64,000 bases of DNA from Parasegetibacter sp. NRK P23 (GTDB taxonomy: Bacteria; Bacteroidota; Bacteroidia; Chitinophagales; Chitinophagaceae): positions 1,899,784-1,963,783 of the forward strand of contig NZ_JAMDLG010000001.1 of NCBI RefSeq assembly GCF_023721715.1, in the 5' to 3' direction. The notes under the pieces were generated by a model that had not been told where the DNA came from, searched no databases, and saw only the letters and a list, made by a program, of their open reading frames with translations. The position numbers and the translations under genes were made by a program. Positions 33,617-42,790 of this stretch are shown here, in pieces; within the stretch, counting starts at the first letter, position 1, and each line of letters opens with the position of its first letter.

Positions 33617-35149
33617 ATGCCTACTTATCTGCTGCTCCGCGACAACCGCCAACATGGTCCTTTTTCACTGGAGGAATTGATTTCCAAAGGATTAAAGCCA
33701 TACGACCTGGTTTGGGCCGAAGGCAAAAGCGCCGCCTGGCGTTACCCGGGTGAGATTCCCGAACTCAGTGCGTACGCGCCTTTGGTGGAAGAACAGCCGT
33801 TTGACAGGTTCTACAAAAAGCAGGAAGAAAAAAACGAAGGCGTCCCCAGTGCGCCAATAGTGGCGGAATCCGTTCAAAAGCAGGAGCCGGAACCGCCAAA
33901 AACCGTTCGGAGGATTTATGTGCATGTTCCGGCAGGGGCCAATCCACCGGCTGCGTTTTCCAGTGAAAGAGCAGCAAATAATGCACCCCATTCAGAGAAG
34001 ACGCTTCCGTCTAAAGCAATCCAGGAAACGACAGCGCGTTTGAAGGCAGAACAGGAATCCCGCCCCATTCCTTCCGGGCACGAAAAGTTCCTTCCGGAGG
34101 CCGGAACAAAGTCATTTGAAAAGCCTGTTGATTCAAAAAGAGGAAGCGTACTGAATAACCCAGTGAACACTTCAACTACAACCACACCTCCTTCCCCTAA
34201 AAAGAGCATTAACGAGCTTTACCCCGACCGATCAGATTTATACCGGAAGGAGATTGCTTTACCGGAGGAAGAAATCGTTACACACAAATCCTCCTCTCTT
34301 CCCCCTTCTATCAAAAAATCTTCTATACAGCAGCTTTTGCAGAAACCTGCATTTGTAGCCGCAATGTTGCTTGTTGTGATTGCTGCTGCCCTTGCCGCCA
34401 TTCTGCTGAATAATACGGAAAATAAACCACCTGCTGTGGTGCAACAAACACCTGTTGTTCCTGCGCCCGTTCAACAAGAAGAAGTTCCATCAGATGAAGT
34501 GGTGCAGCAACAACAAATGGTTGTTCCAACTGTAGAAGAAAAAAAAGAGCCACAACCTTCCCCTACTCCCATTGTGACCACGCAACAAAAACCGGCTCCG
34601 GATAATACTTCAGAAAACAAAGTTCAGGCTACAGCGCTTCCACCGGTCTCCGGAAGAAGCAATGGTTCAGCAACCAATAACAAAGATGACTATGCGAAAA
34701 CTGAAGTGGCTATAGATAAAAAAGAAAAGAAGACCTGGAAATACGAAGAACTACCCGCCACAACCGAAAATGGTGTAAGGTCAAAGTCTGCACGGAATGA
34801 AAACACACCTGTGGCAACAACAGAAGTAACGCCACAGAAGCCCGTTGTAAAAACGGCGGCCGTCGCGCTTGGAGACGCGGCGTTTACCAAAGGTACATTG
34901 GGTGGAATGTACGACATTAAGATACCTGTGAAGAACAACAGCGGCAACAAGATTGACCTGGTGATCGTGGAAGTGCAATATATAAAGGCCAATGGCGAAG
35001 TATTGCAAACGAAGAAGCTTTCGCTCGATCACTTACTCCCAGGTGAGCAATATACACTGAAGGCGCCAGACAGCAACCGCGGTGTTAAGTTGAACTGTAC
35101 CGTAAGCCTGGTCACCGCCGGCAGCGGTATCTCTATGGTGCAGCAGTAA
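33617..35149 (+). CDS. GYF-domain membrane protein with Pro/Gln-rich linker
   Basis: A 510-residue protein: N-terminal GYF_2 (DUF4339) domain (YLLLRDNRQHGPFSLEELISKGLKPYDLVW region, 1-55), a long low-complexity linker rich in Pro, Glu and Ser, one transmembrane helix near residues 243-265, a second disordered stretch rich in Val, Pro and Gln, and a C-terminal beta domain of about 90 residues (GGMYDIKIPVKNNSGNKIDL) resembling envelope beta-sandwiches. The order puts the GYF domain in the cytoplasm and the beta domain in the periplasm. Function unknown. Confidence 0.8.
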   Translation: MPTYLLLRDNRQHGPFSLEELISKGLKPYDLVWAEGKSAAWRYPGEIPELSAYAPLVEEQPFDRFYKKQEEKNEGVPSAPIVAESVQKQEPEPPKTVRRIYVHVPAGANPPAAFSSERAANNAPHSEKTLPSKAIQETTARLKAEQESRPIPSGHEKFLPEAGTKSFEKPVDSKRGSVLNNPVNTSTTTTPPSPKKSINELYPDRSDLYRKEIALPEEEIVTHKSSSLPPSIKKSSIQQLLQKPAFVAAMLLVVIAAALAAILLNNTENKPPAVVQQTPVVPAPVQQEEVPSDEVVQQQQMVVPTVEEKKEPQPSPTPIVTTQQKPAPDNTSENKVQATALPPVSGRSNGSATNNKDDYAKTEVAIDKKEKKTWKYEELPATTENGVRSKSARNENTPVATTEVTPQKPVVKTAAVALGDAAFTKGTLGGMYDIKIPVKNNSGNKIDLVIVEVQYIKANGEVLQTKKLSLDHLLPGEQYTLKAPDSNRGVKLNCTVSLVTAGSGISMVQQ

Positions 35150-35177
35150 AAATCCTTTTAATTGAATCTTAATCTTC

Positions 35178-35200
35178 AAAAAGCCCGTAAGGGCTTTTTT
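35178..35200 (+). terminator. Terminator after GYF-domain gene
   Basis: AAAAAGCCC-GTAA-GGGCTTTTTT, a perfect 9-bp stem with T-run. Confidence 0.85.
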
Positions 35201-35380
35201 GGCATAGTGATTGAAAATAGTACAGTGTAGCCACAAGAAACCTAGCGCTACAAGCCATCAAACTCCAAACCGAACTTAGTGCAAAGCAACTGATCGTGTA
35301 ACGTTCACAAATACACGAAGGTGGAATGCTTTTGCCAGGAACTTGTAAACTATTATTATTTATATATTAAACGTTGACTT

Positions 35381-35695
35381 ATGAAAAAGACAATCATCGG
35401 AATGGCTGCAGTAGTATTCGCAGCAACAGGAATGTACGCCTTCACAAACATCCAGGGAGGTTCTATCACAGGTAAAGTAGCACCGGCAGATCAGGCAACG
35501 GAAGTATGGGCCATTCAGGGCACAGACACAGTGAAAGCCGCCATTGCTGAAGGTGCATTTACACTCGCGGTAAAACCTGGTGAGCACACAGTGATCGTTG
35601 ACGCGAAAGATCCCTATAAAGATGTGGTGAAAGAAGGTGTTTCCGTTACAGACGGACAAGCCACAGACCTTGGTGAAATTACACTGGAACAATAG
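35381..35695 (+). CDS. Small exported carboxypeptidase-regulatory-like protein
   Basis: A 104-residue secreted protein: signal peptide about 1-22 (MKKTIIGMAAVVFAATGMYAF) and a single Ig-like beta-sandwich resembling the carboxypeptidase regulatory-like domain (GGSITGKVAPADQATEVWAI... GEHTVIVDA). Stands alone with terminators on either side, so it has its own promoter; a near-consensus TGCTTTTG box at about 35327 may be it. Possible role in envelope structure; unknown. Confidence 0.8.
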   Translation: MKKTIIGMAAVVFAATGMYAFTNIQGGSITGKVAPADQATEVWAIQGTDTVKAAIAEGAFTLAVKPGEHTVIVDAKDPYKDVVKEGVSVTDGQATDLGEITLEQ

Positions 35696-35718
35696 TAATA
35701 ACACCCATGGTTAAGTGA

Positions 35719-35757
35719 AAAGAGGCCATCTCGGAAAGAGACGGCCTCTTTTTTTTA
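35719..35757. terminator. Bidirectional terminator
   Basis: AAAGAGGCC (35719-35727) pairs with GGCCTCTTT (35743-35751), with CTC/GAG pairing inside, then a run of T on the plus strand and TTTTC on the minus; serves the small exported gene and the sirtuin gene. Confidence 0.8.
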
Positions 35758-36447
35758 TTTGTAGGACTGAAGCAATGCCGTTAATGTGGAGATGCCCTCG
35801 GAAGCAGGCCCTTCAATAGGCGTCATGTTCCGCATGTTTCCCGTGAAAGGAATGTTCTTATCCAAAATAAATTTCGGCGTATTCATCGCCGGGTATTGCA
35901 ATAATCCGGCAGCAGGATATACGGCCAGCGAAGTACCCACCACCACGAAAATATCCGCGTCCGCACTGATATTCGCGGCCGGCACAATCATCGGCACTTC
36001 TTCTTCGAACCAAACAATATTTGGTCGCAACAACGCGCCATCAGGCGCGGTGGCCCCGGGCAACATATCGCCCGTTATGGGAAAAATCATGGAAGGATCC
36101 TTTTCACTCCGCATTTCGAAGATCTGCCCGTGCAGGTGCAGTACATTGGTAGACCCTCCCCTTTCGTGGAGGTCATCGATGTTTTGGGTGATAATGGTAA
36201 CGTCGAAATCTTTTTCCAGGGCTGCGAGTCCTTTGTGGGCAGCATTGGGTTGGGCGGCTGCCACTTCTTTTCTGCGCATGTTATAGAAATCGAGTACCAG
36301 GGCCGCGTTTTTTTTCCAGGCGCCGGGCGTCGCTACTTCCGTTACATCATAGCCGTTCCAGAGTCCGTCACTGTCGCGGAAGGTCTTCAACCCACTTTCC
36401 GCACTGATCCCCGCACCGCTCAGCACAACAAGCTTTTTCTTACTCAT
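35755..36447 (-). CDS. cobB: NAD-dependent protein deacylase (sirtuin) without Cys
   Basis: A 230-residue Sir2 protein (numbering here from the in-frame ATG at 36453, two codons upstream; MSKKK at 36447 is preferred). NAD site GAGISAESGLKTFRD, QNIDDLHERGG, catalytic His108 in LHLHGQ, and Tyr57/Arg60 in FYNMRRKE, the pair that marks CobB/Sirt5-type desuccinylases and demalonylases. Unusually, the stretch between LHLHGQ and LLRPNIVWFEE contains none of the four zinc cysteines, and the whole protein has no Cys. Last gene of a six-gene directon. Confidence 0.9.
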   Translation of the reverse strand: MSKKKLVVLSGAGISAESGLKTFRDSDGLWNGYDVTEVATPGAWKKNAALVLDFYNMRRKEVAAAQPNAAHKGLAALEKDFDVTIITQNIDDLHERGGSTNVLHLHGQIFEMRSEKDPSMIFPITGDMLPGATAPDGALLRPNIVWFEEEVPMIVPAANISADADIFVVVGTSLAVYPAAGLLQYPAMNTPKFILDKNIPFTGNMRNMTPIEGPASEGISTLTALLQSYK

Positions 36448-36524
36448 AAGCATTGGTTTTACCTAAAGAAAAAGGCGCTACAAACAGTAACGCCCCATGT
36501 ACAGTTGGTTTTGGAGAAGGCAAT

Positions 36525-36938
36525 TTAGGTATTTTCCCCGGCTAAATCACAAACAATTTCCCACTCTTTTTCTGTAACCGGTTGCACGGACAACCTGCCG
36601 AGCCGTACAAGCGCCATATCTTTTAAACGCGGGTCCGCTTTGATCACGGAGAGCGGAACAGGGTTCTTCAGTTTTTTATGCGGCGCGAATTCAACCACCA
36701 CCCAGTTCGGATCATCGGTGGTCGGATCCTGGTAGAATTCCTTTACCACTTTGGCGATGCCCACCACTTCCACACCTTCGTTGCTGTGGTAGAAAAAGGC
36801 CAGGTCACCTTTTTTCATCGCTTTGAGGTTGTTGCGCGCGGCATAGTTGCGCACGCCGTCCCAGAAAGTTTTTTTATCCTTTACGAGTTGATCCCAGGAA
36901 TATTTGAATGGTTCTGATTTGATGAGCCAGTAGTTCAT
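36525..36938 (-). CDS. EVE domain-containing protein
   Basis: A 137-residue single-domain protein of the EVE (PUA-like) family: MNYWLIKSEPFKYSWDQLV, WDGVRNYAARNNLKAMKKGD and FFYHSNEGVEVVGIAKV are the family's hallmarks, lining a cage for modified bases. EVE proteins bind modified nucleotides in DNA or RNA, or tRNA modifications. The ATG at 36938 is preferred; the TTG/other upstream start would overlap the lutA-like gene. 26 bp after that gene. Confidence 0.93.
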   Translation of the reverse strand: MNYWLIKSEPFKYSWDQLVKDKKTFWDGVRNYAARNNLKAMKKGDLAFFYHSNEGVEVVGIAKVVKEFYQDPTTDDPNWVVVEFAPHKKLKNPVPLSVIKADPRLKDMALVRLGRLSVQPVTEKEWEIVCDLAGENT

Positions 36939-36964
36939 GAAATGCCTGATTTTGAATGATAAAT

Positions 36965-37687
36965 CTATTCCCAACCACTTGCCAATACATCGGCCAGGTG
37001 CATCGCCTTAATGTCCATCTCTTTTTTGCGAAGTACGCCATCGATGTGCATCAGACAGGACATATCGGTAGAAATGATGTAATCCGCGCCGGTCGCTTTT
37101 GCATTGGTTACTTTCTGTTCCCCCATGGCAATGGAGATGGGTTCAAATTTCACAGCGAAAGTGCCGCCAAATCCACAGCAGGTTTCATTGTCGTTCATTT
37201 CCACCAGTTCAAGACCGTTCACATTGGCGAGCAATGAACGTGGCCCTTCCTTGATCTTACATTCCCTCAATCCGGCGCAGGAATCATGGTAAGTGGCCCT
37301 TCCCTCCAACTTTGCACCCACATTCGTGATGCCCAGTACATTGGTCATGAATTCAGAAAACTCAAAGCATTTTTTCTGAAGGTCCTTTACATCGTTGTGG
37401 AGGGAGGAATTATCGAACAGCTTGGAATAATAGTTCCTCACAAAGCCTATACAGGAAGCGCTTGGTGCCACCACATAATCAGCCCCGGAGAAATCTTTGA
37501 TGAATTTGGTACAGACCGTGCGCGATTCATCCCAGAAACCCGCATTAAAAGCGGGTTGTCCGCAGCAGGTCTGGTTTTCGTTGTACAATACGTTACAACC
37601 TGCTTTTTCCAGCACTTTGGCCATATTGAAGGCGGTTTGTGGGAAAAGCTGGTCCACGAAGCAGGGAACAAATAATTGAACGTTCAT
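36965..37687 (-). CDS. lutA: (Fe-S)-binding lactate utilisation protein LutA-like
   Basis: A 240-residue cytoplasmic protein with two CCG (cysteine-rich) domains: TCCGQPAFNAG near residue 41 and ETCCGFGGTFAV near 168, plus the Cys residues PSASCIGF and HDSCAGLRE, expected to hold an iron-sulfur cluster. LutA/YkgE acts with LutB and LutC to oxidise L-lactate. LutB and LutC are not adjacent, so its role here may differ or the partners are elsewhere. Fifty-seven bp downstream of ribH. Confidence 0.88.
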   Translation of the reverse strand: MNVQLFVPCFVDQLFPQTAFNMAKVLEKAGCNVLYNENQTCCGQPAFNAGFWDESRTVCTKFIKDFSGADYVVAPSASCIGFVRNYYSKLFDNSSLHNDVKDLQKKCFEFSEFMTNVLGITNVGAKLEGRATYHDSCAGLRECKIKEGPRSLLANVNGLELVEMNDNETCCGFGGTFAVKFEPISIAMGEQKVTNAKATGADYIISTDMSCLMHIDGVLRKKEMDIKAMHLADVLASGWE

Positions 37688-37744
37688 CGTTTGGTAATTG
37701 GTTGACGCCCCGTGTAGAGGGCATATATGGCATCAATGCGCTTT

Positions 37745-38245
37745 TCAGCGCGCAAAACTTTTCTGCAAGGCGATCATTTTGATCGCCGTAATGGCGGCTT
37801 CTTCTCCTTTATGGCCGTGCTTTCCACCGATCCTTTCTTCCGCCTGCTCCTGGTTGTCTACGGTAAGAATTCCGAAGATGGAAGGCGCCGGCAGCGTGAG
37901 GTTAAGCTGCACCACCCCATCGGTAACAGCTTTGCATACATAATCGAAATGCGGCGTATCACCACGGATCACCGTTCCCAGCGCGATAAACGCTTTTGGA
38001 CGGGTATCCCGGTATTTGTGCGCATCCCAATAGGCGCGGATGGCGAAAGGGATTTCGAAGGCCCCGGGAACATTGATCGTAACGATAGAACCAGTTCCCT
38101 GTTCCTCCAATACTTTCCTGCATCCTTTTTCAAGTTCATCCACTATGGCCGCGTTCCATTCGGTGCGGACGATAACAATACAGGCATCCTCTAAAGGGAT
38201 GCCTGCGGGGATATGCAATAAGTTGCTGTTGCTAACGGTTGCCAT
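37745..38245 (-). CDS. ribH: 6,7-dimethyl-8-ribityllumazine synthase
   Basis: The beta subunit of riboflavin synthase (166 residues), which joins 5-amino-6-ribitylaminouracil and dihydroxybutanone phosphate; forms icosahedral or pentameric shells in the cytoplasm. Motifs: VPGAFEIPFAI, ALGTVIRGDTPHFDYV with the catalytic His, GVLTV-like GILTVDNQEQAEER and GHKGEEAA at the C-terminus. The ATG at 38245 is used (the TTG just before is not needed). Lies 12 bp after the TPR gene. Confidence 0.97.
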   Translation of the reverse strand: MATVSNSNLLHIPAGIPLEDACIVIVRTEWNAAIVDELEKGCRKVLEEQGTGSIVTINVPGAFEIPFAIRAYWDAHKYRDTRPKAFIALGTVIRGDTPHFDYVCKAVTDGVVQLNLTLPAPSIFGILTVDNQEQAEERIGGKHGHKGEEAAITAIKMIALQKSFAR

Positions 38246-38257
38246 CAATTGTATGGA

Positions 38258-38947
38258 TTAGTTGAGCTCACCCAAACGCGCGAGGTATTTGTCGATATCG
38301 TAACCACGTTGTGTGTTGGGGTATTTTTCCTTGATCTTTTTGTATTGCTCTGCGGCTTCTTTGTTCTTCCCGAGTGATTCCAGCAGGTAACCTGCGCGGA
38401 AAAGGTATTCGGAAGAGAAGTACTCGTCTTCAGCGAAAGCGGCACCTGCTTTTTTATAATAATCTACAGCCTCTTCTTTTTTACCAAGTTCCGCGGTAGC
38501 GTCTCCAAGCAAACCGAGTGCGCGGGACTTCATCACATCGGAAGAAGTACTGAAATCTTTGAGGTATTTGGCGGCGTTGGTGAAATCACCCAGCCCGAGG
38601 TAGCAGGCTCCGGCATAATAATGCGCCAGATTGGCTGCGTCGGTACCGCTGTGTTTGTCGATTACTTTCAGGAAACCGAGGTTGATGCCGTCTCCGTTCA
38701 ATGCTTTGGCCAGGGAGTCCTGACGGAAATAATCTTCCGCTTTGAACATGGCTTCCGCGGCTTTCTCTTCTTTAGGAATCTGTACCAGGTTTTTGTAACC
38801 GAAATATCCGCCTATTACCACGATCACGGCTAGGCCCGCGATCATGATCTTTTTGCTGTTCTTCTCCCAGAAACCGATGGCCCGTGCTTCCGCGTCGGGT
38901 GTTACGGGTGGTGTATTTGGAGCAACGGGAGTAGTCTGTTCACTCAT
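38258..38947 (-). CDS. Membrane-anchored TPR protein (YfgM-like)
   Basis: A 229-residue protein with a cytoplasmic N-terminus, one transmembrane helix near residues 33-52 (KIMIAGLAVIVVIGGYFGY), then a periplasmic run of TPR motifs (YAGACYLGLGDFTNAAKYLKDF, EDEYFSSEYLFRAGYLLESLGKNKEAAEQYKKI). Resembles E. coli YfgM, an ancillary SecYEG/chaperone contact. Between pdhA (30 bp) and ribH (12 bp) in the same directon. Confidence 0.85.
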   Translation of the reverse strand: MSEQTTPVAPNTPPVTPDAEARAIGFWEKNSKKIMIAGLAVIVVIGGYFGYKNLVQIPKEEKAAEAMFKAEDYFRQDSLAKALNGDGINLGFLKVIDKHSGTDAANLAHYYAGACYLGLGDFTNAAKYLKDFSTSSDVMKSRALGLLGDATAELGKKEEAVDYYKKAGAAFAEDEYFSSEYLFRAGYLLESLGKNKEAAEQYKKIKEKYPNTQRGYDIDKYLARLGELN

Positions 38948-38977
38948 GAGTTCTGAATTGAAATTTGTGGGGTTGAA

Positions 38978-39973
38978 TTAGTCGGTGATGAAAGGATAAT
39001 CTTCCTGAACGTAAACATCTTTCAGCAGTTCATCATCGGCGGGCCAGGGAGATTCTTCCGCGAATTTCACCGATTCTTCCACCTGTGCGTTCACGCGATC
39101 GTTGATGGCGTTGATCTCTTCCATTGTGGCGAACTTGTTGTCCATAATGGTTTTCAATACTGCTTCGATGGGATCTTTCTGCTTGTATTCTTCCACTTCA
39201 TCTTTGGTCCTGTATTTCTGGGGATCGGAGATGGAGTGACCTTTATAACGGTAGGTTTTGATCTCGAGCAGGGTTGGTCCTTCACCTGCACGGGCGCGTT
39301 TTACGGCACGGGCCACGGCTTCGTGAACGGCTTCCGGACTCATCCCGTCGATGGAATCGGCGGGCATATCGTATGCGTCGGCCAGTTTATAGATGTCCAC
39401 TACATTAGACGTACGTGCAACGGAGGTACCCATTGCATAGTGGTTGTTTTCGCAGATGAAGATGGTGGGGAGTTTCCACAGCATGGCAAGGTTAAACACC
39501 TCGTGCAGCATACCCTGGCGGGCGGCGCCGTCACCAAAGAAAGCGAGGGAAACATTGTCGGTACCCAGGTATTGTTCCGCGAAAGCGAGACCGGCACCGG
39601 TTCCGATCTGAGCGCCCACGATACCGTGGCCACCGAAGAATTTGTGTTCTTTGCTGAAGAAGTGCATGCTGCCACCTTTTCCTTTGGCGCAACCTGTGGC
39701 TTTGCCATACAGTTCAGCCATGCAGGAATTGGCGGATACACCTTTAGCGAGCGCCAGACCGTGGTCGCGGTAACCCGTCACGAACGGATCCCCGGCTTGT
39801 GTGGCGGTCATGCAACCGGCCGCAATAGCTTCCTGGCCAATGTAGGCGTGGAAGAAACCGCGAATTTTTCCTTGCATCTTATACATTTCCTCTGCTTTCA
39901 GTTCGAAGTTCCTGATCAGCAGCATTAACTCGTACCAGTACAGATAGGTCTCTTTTGAAAACTTTGTTGCCAC
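38978..39973 (-). CDS. pdhA: Pyruvate dehydrogenase E1 component, alpha subunit
   Basis: The 331-residue alpha chain of the thiamine-diphosphate E1 decarboxylase. TPP motif GDGAARQGMLHEVFNLAMLWKLPTIFICENN (starting GDG, ending NN), phosphorylation-type loop YRYKGHSISDPQKYRTKDEV and YIGQEAIAAG are all present. Start is GTG at 39973 (GTG GCA ACA AAG TTT); no ATG occurs before the conserved core. The beta subunit and E2 are not adjacent. Heads a six-gene directon with an ideal promoter (TTG-N19-TATATTTG). Confidence 0.95.
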   Translation of the reverse strand: MATKFSKETYLYWYELMLLIRNFELKAEEMYKMQGKIRGFFHAYIGQEAIAAGCMTATQAGDPFVTGYRDHGLALAKGVSANSCMAELYGKATGCAKGKGGSMHFFSKEHKFFGGHGIVGAQIGTGAGLAFAEQYLGTDNVSLAFFGDGAARQGMLHEVFNLAMLWKLPTIFICENNHYAMGTSVARTSNVVDIYKLADAYDMPADSIDGMSPEAVHEAVARAVKRARAGEGPTLLEIKTYRYKGHSISDPQKYRTKDEVEEYKQKDPIEAVLKTIMDNKFATMEEINAINDRVNAQVEESVKFAEESPWPADDELLKDVYVQEDYPFITD

Positions 39974-39993
39974 GTTGCTAAAAATTTGAGGGG

Positions 39994-40023
39994 CAAATAT
40001 AAGGGGGAAAGTTTAAAGTTCAA
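39994..40023 (-). promoter_or_regulatory. Promoter of pdhA directon
   Basis: On the minus strand TTG (40023-40021), 19-bp spacer, TATATTTG (40001-39994): a full consensus match 21 bp before the pdhA GTG. Confidence 0.75.
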
Positions 40024-40067
40024 TGGGAACGCATTTTTACACGGCAACTTTGGCCGCGGCAATTGCT

Positions 40068-40075
40068 TACTTTTG
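40068..40075 (+). promoter_or_regulatory. Possible -7 box for recF
   Basis: TACTTTTG ends only 7 bp before the recF ATG at 40083; if used, the mRNA would be nearly leaderless. Confidence 0.35.
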
Positions 40076-40082
40076 CGGTTCG

Positions 40083-41162
40083 ATGACCATTCATTCCATC
40101 CGATTGTTACAATTCAAGAACCATGCTTCGGGCGAATACCGTTTTCCCGCGCGTATAACGGGTATTTGCGGTCCGAACGGTTCAGGAAAAACCAACCTGC
40201 TCGATGCCCTGTACTTCCTGAGTTTTACCCGGAGTTACTTTTCCAAGACCGATGGTGCCAGCGTACAACATGGTTGCCAGGGCTTTCGGATAGAAGCGGA
40301 TTACGCAATGGCGGAAGATGCGGGAAAAGTATCGGTGGTACTGCGCGAAACGGGCAAAAAAGAAGTGGCCGTGGATGCCGATGTGTACACACGCGTCTCC
40401 GAACACATCGGCCGGTTCCCCGCCATCATGATCGCCCCGGATGATGTGGAACTGATTACCGGGGGGAGCGAGGAAAGAAGGAAGTTTACCGATAGCCTGC
40501 TTTCCCAATTGAATCCTGAATACCTCCGGCAACTGATGCTGTACAACAAACTGGTCCAACAACGCAACAGCCACCTGAAACAGATGGGCGAACAGAAAAT
40601 GCCCGACAACGGACTACTGGAAGTATACGACCACCAACTGGCCGCGCCCGCCAACTACTTGTTCGCGGAAAGAAAATTGTTCTTTGAAGATTTCGCCCCA
40701 AGGGTGAACCGGTTGTACAACGAAATTTCGGGACATAAGGAAACCATAGGAATTGCCTACACCAGTCCGCTGCAGCAGGATAGCATGGAAACGATATTGC
40801 GGAAAAACCTGCAACGCGATGTGTTGCTGCAACGCACCAGTTCCGGCATCCACCGCGACGAACTCGTATTCACCCTGGGTGAGCAGTCGTTCAAGCAGGT
40901 AGCTTCGCAGGGACAGCGGAAAAGCCTGCTCTTCGCCCTCAAACTCGCGGCCTGCGAAGTATTGCGCGAACAAAAAGGGTTCCCTCCCCTCCTGCTGCTG
41001 GACGATGTTTTTGAAAAACTGGACCAGCAAAGAATGCAGAACCTGCTGAAAAAAGTTTGTGTATTACAGGATGGACAGGTATTCATTACGGATACCCACC
41101 GGGAACGGCTCGAAAATACCCTGAGCGTATTGGATGTGCATTACGCCATCATCCAGTTATGA
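40083..41162 (+). CDS. recF: DNA replication and repair protein RecF
   Basis: A 359-residue SMC-like ATPase that loads RecA at single-strand gaps with RecO and RecR. Walker A GPNGSGKTN near residue 30, signature SQGQRKSLLFALKLA near 275 and Walker B LLLLDDVFEKLD near 305. The ATG at 40083 (MTIHSIRLLQFKNH) matches the family start; the ATG at 40023 would add 20 residues including a predicted promoter region. The 3' end overlaps convergent bshC by 6 bp. Not next to dnaA/dnaN, as is usual in Bacteroidota. Confidence 0.96.
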   Translation: MTIHSIRLLQFKNHASGEYRFPARITGICGPNGSGKTNLLDALYFLSFTRSYFSKTDGASVQHGCQGFRIEADYAMAEDAGKVSVVLRETGKKEVAVDADVYTRVSEHIGRFPAIMIAPDDVELITGGSEERRKFTDSLLSQLNPEYLRQLMLYNKLVQQRNSHLKQMGEQKMPDNGLLEVYDHQLAAPANYLFAERKLFFEDFAPRVNRLYNEISGHKETIGIAYTSPLQQDSMETILRKNLQRDVLLQRTSSGIHRDELVFTLGEQSFKQVASQGQRKSLLFALKLAACEVLREQKGFPPLLLLDDVFEKLDQQRMQNLLKKVCVLQDGQVFITDTHRERLENTLSVLDVHYAIIQL

Positions 41163-42761
41163 GGGAAGATAAAGAATCACGAACCGCTCACAGAATGCCG
41201 GAGACGCGTTGTACACCGCTTCAATAAAATCCGGGCCGTATTCAGCGAAGTAAGGCAATACATTATCGGTTCTTTCCTGGAGGTTGCCGTTCGGAAAAAG
41301 TTTTGATTTCACGGCTTCATATTGCCGTGCGAATTCATCGTGTTTGCGCTTCTCCGCACGAATGATTTTTTTCTGTAAACCATCCAGTTTTTCCAATGCT
41401 TTCGTTTGAAGGGCGGCGACGTGTTGCGCCAGTGTGGCATCCACGGCGGAAGCTGTTGCTCCCACCTGTTTGTACAGGGCTGTCACGGCTTGCATTTCCG
41501 TTTCAATGCTCAGTTTCCCTTCTGCCTCACGGATGGCTTTTTCCGCCAGCACTTCATGCGAAGGACGGAACATTGTTTCCATTTCAATACCGCACTTCCG
41601 CATCTTATCGTGTACCTGTTGAGGTACTACAAGAAATGAATTCCGGAGCAGCAATACAGGGAACGGCACCCCGAAAGCTTCAAACAATGATTTATATTCC
41701 AGCCAGTAAGCAAGCTCCCCACCTCCGCCGATAAAGGCGATGTTCGGAAGAATGGTTTCCTGCATCAGTCCGCGGAGAATGACGTTCGGACTGAATTTTT
41801 CCGGCTGTGCTTCCAGCGTTTCGAGCAGTTGCGCTTCGTTCCAGTAGATGTTCGTATTCAATACGTGCCAGGTATTGTTTTCTTCCTTCACAATACGTTC
41901 ACGCAACTGGTGATCAAGAAAAAAAAGGTTGATTTCCCGTGGCTGCGCCTGCACCTTAAAACCATCCTGCTCCAGTTTTTCAATGGTTTCACCCACAAGG
42001 CCGGAAGCCTTTTGTTGCAGCAGGTCCTCTTTGAAAACGGGGATCATTTGCTTTTTGAAAACCGCATTATCGGGGATGAAAACCACCACGCCATATTGCT
42101 GGAAAAGCGCATGCACCAATTTAAATGTGGCCGTTTGAATGGAATCGGATTCGAGGTAACATCGTTTCAACAGCGCAATCAATTCCTTTCCGTGCGGGAA
42201 CACTGATAACCTTCCGTTCAACTGATCGATCAATGGTTCAAGGCCCTTGGGCTGCATTCTACCCACGGCACCCGTTTGAGTAGTGTTCCAAACCAGCTTA
42301 TCGCCATCAACGAAGATTTTTCCCAGTTCATCGAGGTCAGCATCTTCGCTGCCCATGTAATAAACGGGTACGAAATTATACTGTGGGAACCAGGCTTTCG
42401 CCGCAGCGGCAAGCTTAACGGTATGTAATATTTTATAAACGAAGTATAGATATCCGGTAAAAATATTGGGTTGGTGCGCGGTGGTAATGGTGAACGTTCC
42501 TTGTTCGCGAAGCAATGCTATATTTTTATTGACCGCATCAGAAGCAGGAACAGCTTTGTATTGATCCTGCAGCGCATCTGCCAGTAACGCGCGCTCCTGC
42601 TTAAACTGCAGGCGCTCCCTGATGGCCGCCTCCAGTCCTTCCTTATCTGGTGTATGGGCAAAATATGGACGCAACTTTTCGTTGCCTTCCGCATAGTTTG
42701 TAACGATCTCTGAAAAAAAGCCTGTTTCCTTAAGTTCCAGTTCCTGCCTTTTACATTCCAT
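41157..42761 (-). CDS. bshC: Bacillithiol biosynthesis cysteine-adding enzyme
   Basis: A 534-residue putative cysteine ligase that completes bacillithiol from glucosaminyl-malate. Family hallmarks: TTAHQPNIFTGYLYFVYKILHTVKLA near residue 93, VPVYYMGSEDADLDEL near 133, and FIGGGGELAYWLEYKSLFEAFGVPFPVLLLRNSF. A long C-terminal coiled-coil (about 395-490) includes RAEKRKHDEFARQYEAVKSKLFP. It implies that this organism uses bacillithiol as a low-molecular-weight thiol. Follows rimO by 29 bp. Confidence 0.95.
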   Translation of the reverse strand: MECKRQELELKETGFFSEIVTNYAEGNEKLRPYFAHTPDKEGLEAAIRERLQFKQERALLADALQDQYKAVPASDAVNKNIALLREQGTFTITTAHQPNIFTGYLYFVYKILHTVKLAAAAKAWFPQYNFVPVYYMGSEDADLDELGKIFVDGDKLVWNTTQTGAVGRMQPKGLEPLIDQLNGRLSVFPHGKELIALLKRCYLESDSIQTATFKLVHALFQQYGVVVFIPDNAVFKKQMIPVFKEDLLQQKASGLVGETIEKLEQDGFKVQAQPREINLFFLDHQLRERIVKEENNTWHVLNTNIYWNEAQLLETLEAQPEKFSPNVILRGLMQETILPNIAFIGGGGELAYWLEYKSLFEAFGVPFPVLLLRNSFLVVPQQVHDKMRKCGIEMETMFRPSHEVLAEKAIREAEGKLSIETEMQAVTALYKQVGATASAVDATLAQHVAALQTKALEKLDGLQKKIIRAEKRKHDEFARQYEAVKSKLFPNGNLQERTDNVLPYFAEYGPDFIEAVYNASPAFCERFVILYLPS

Positions 42762-42790
42762 TGCGGTAGTTGCTGTTACGGGTGATACAT

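Noticed and set aside
34380-34560. Gln/Pro-rich low-complexity tract in the GYF-domain gene as a possible tandem repeat
   Set aside because: Compositional bias without a repeating unit; normal for a periplasmic linker.
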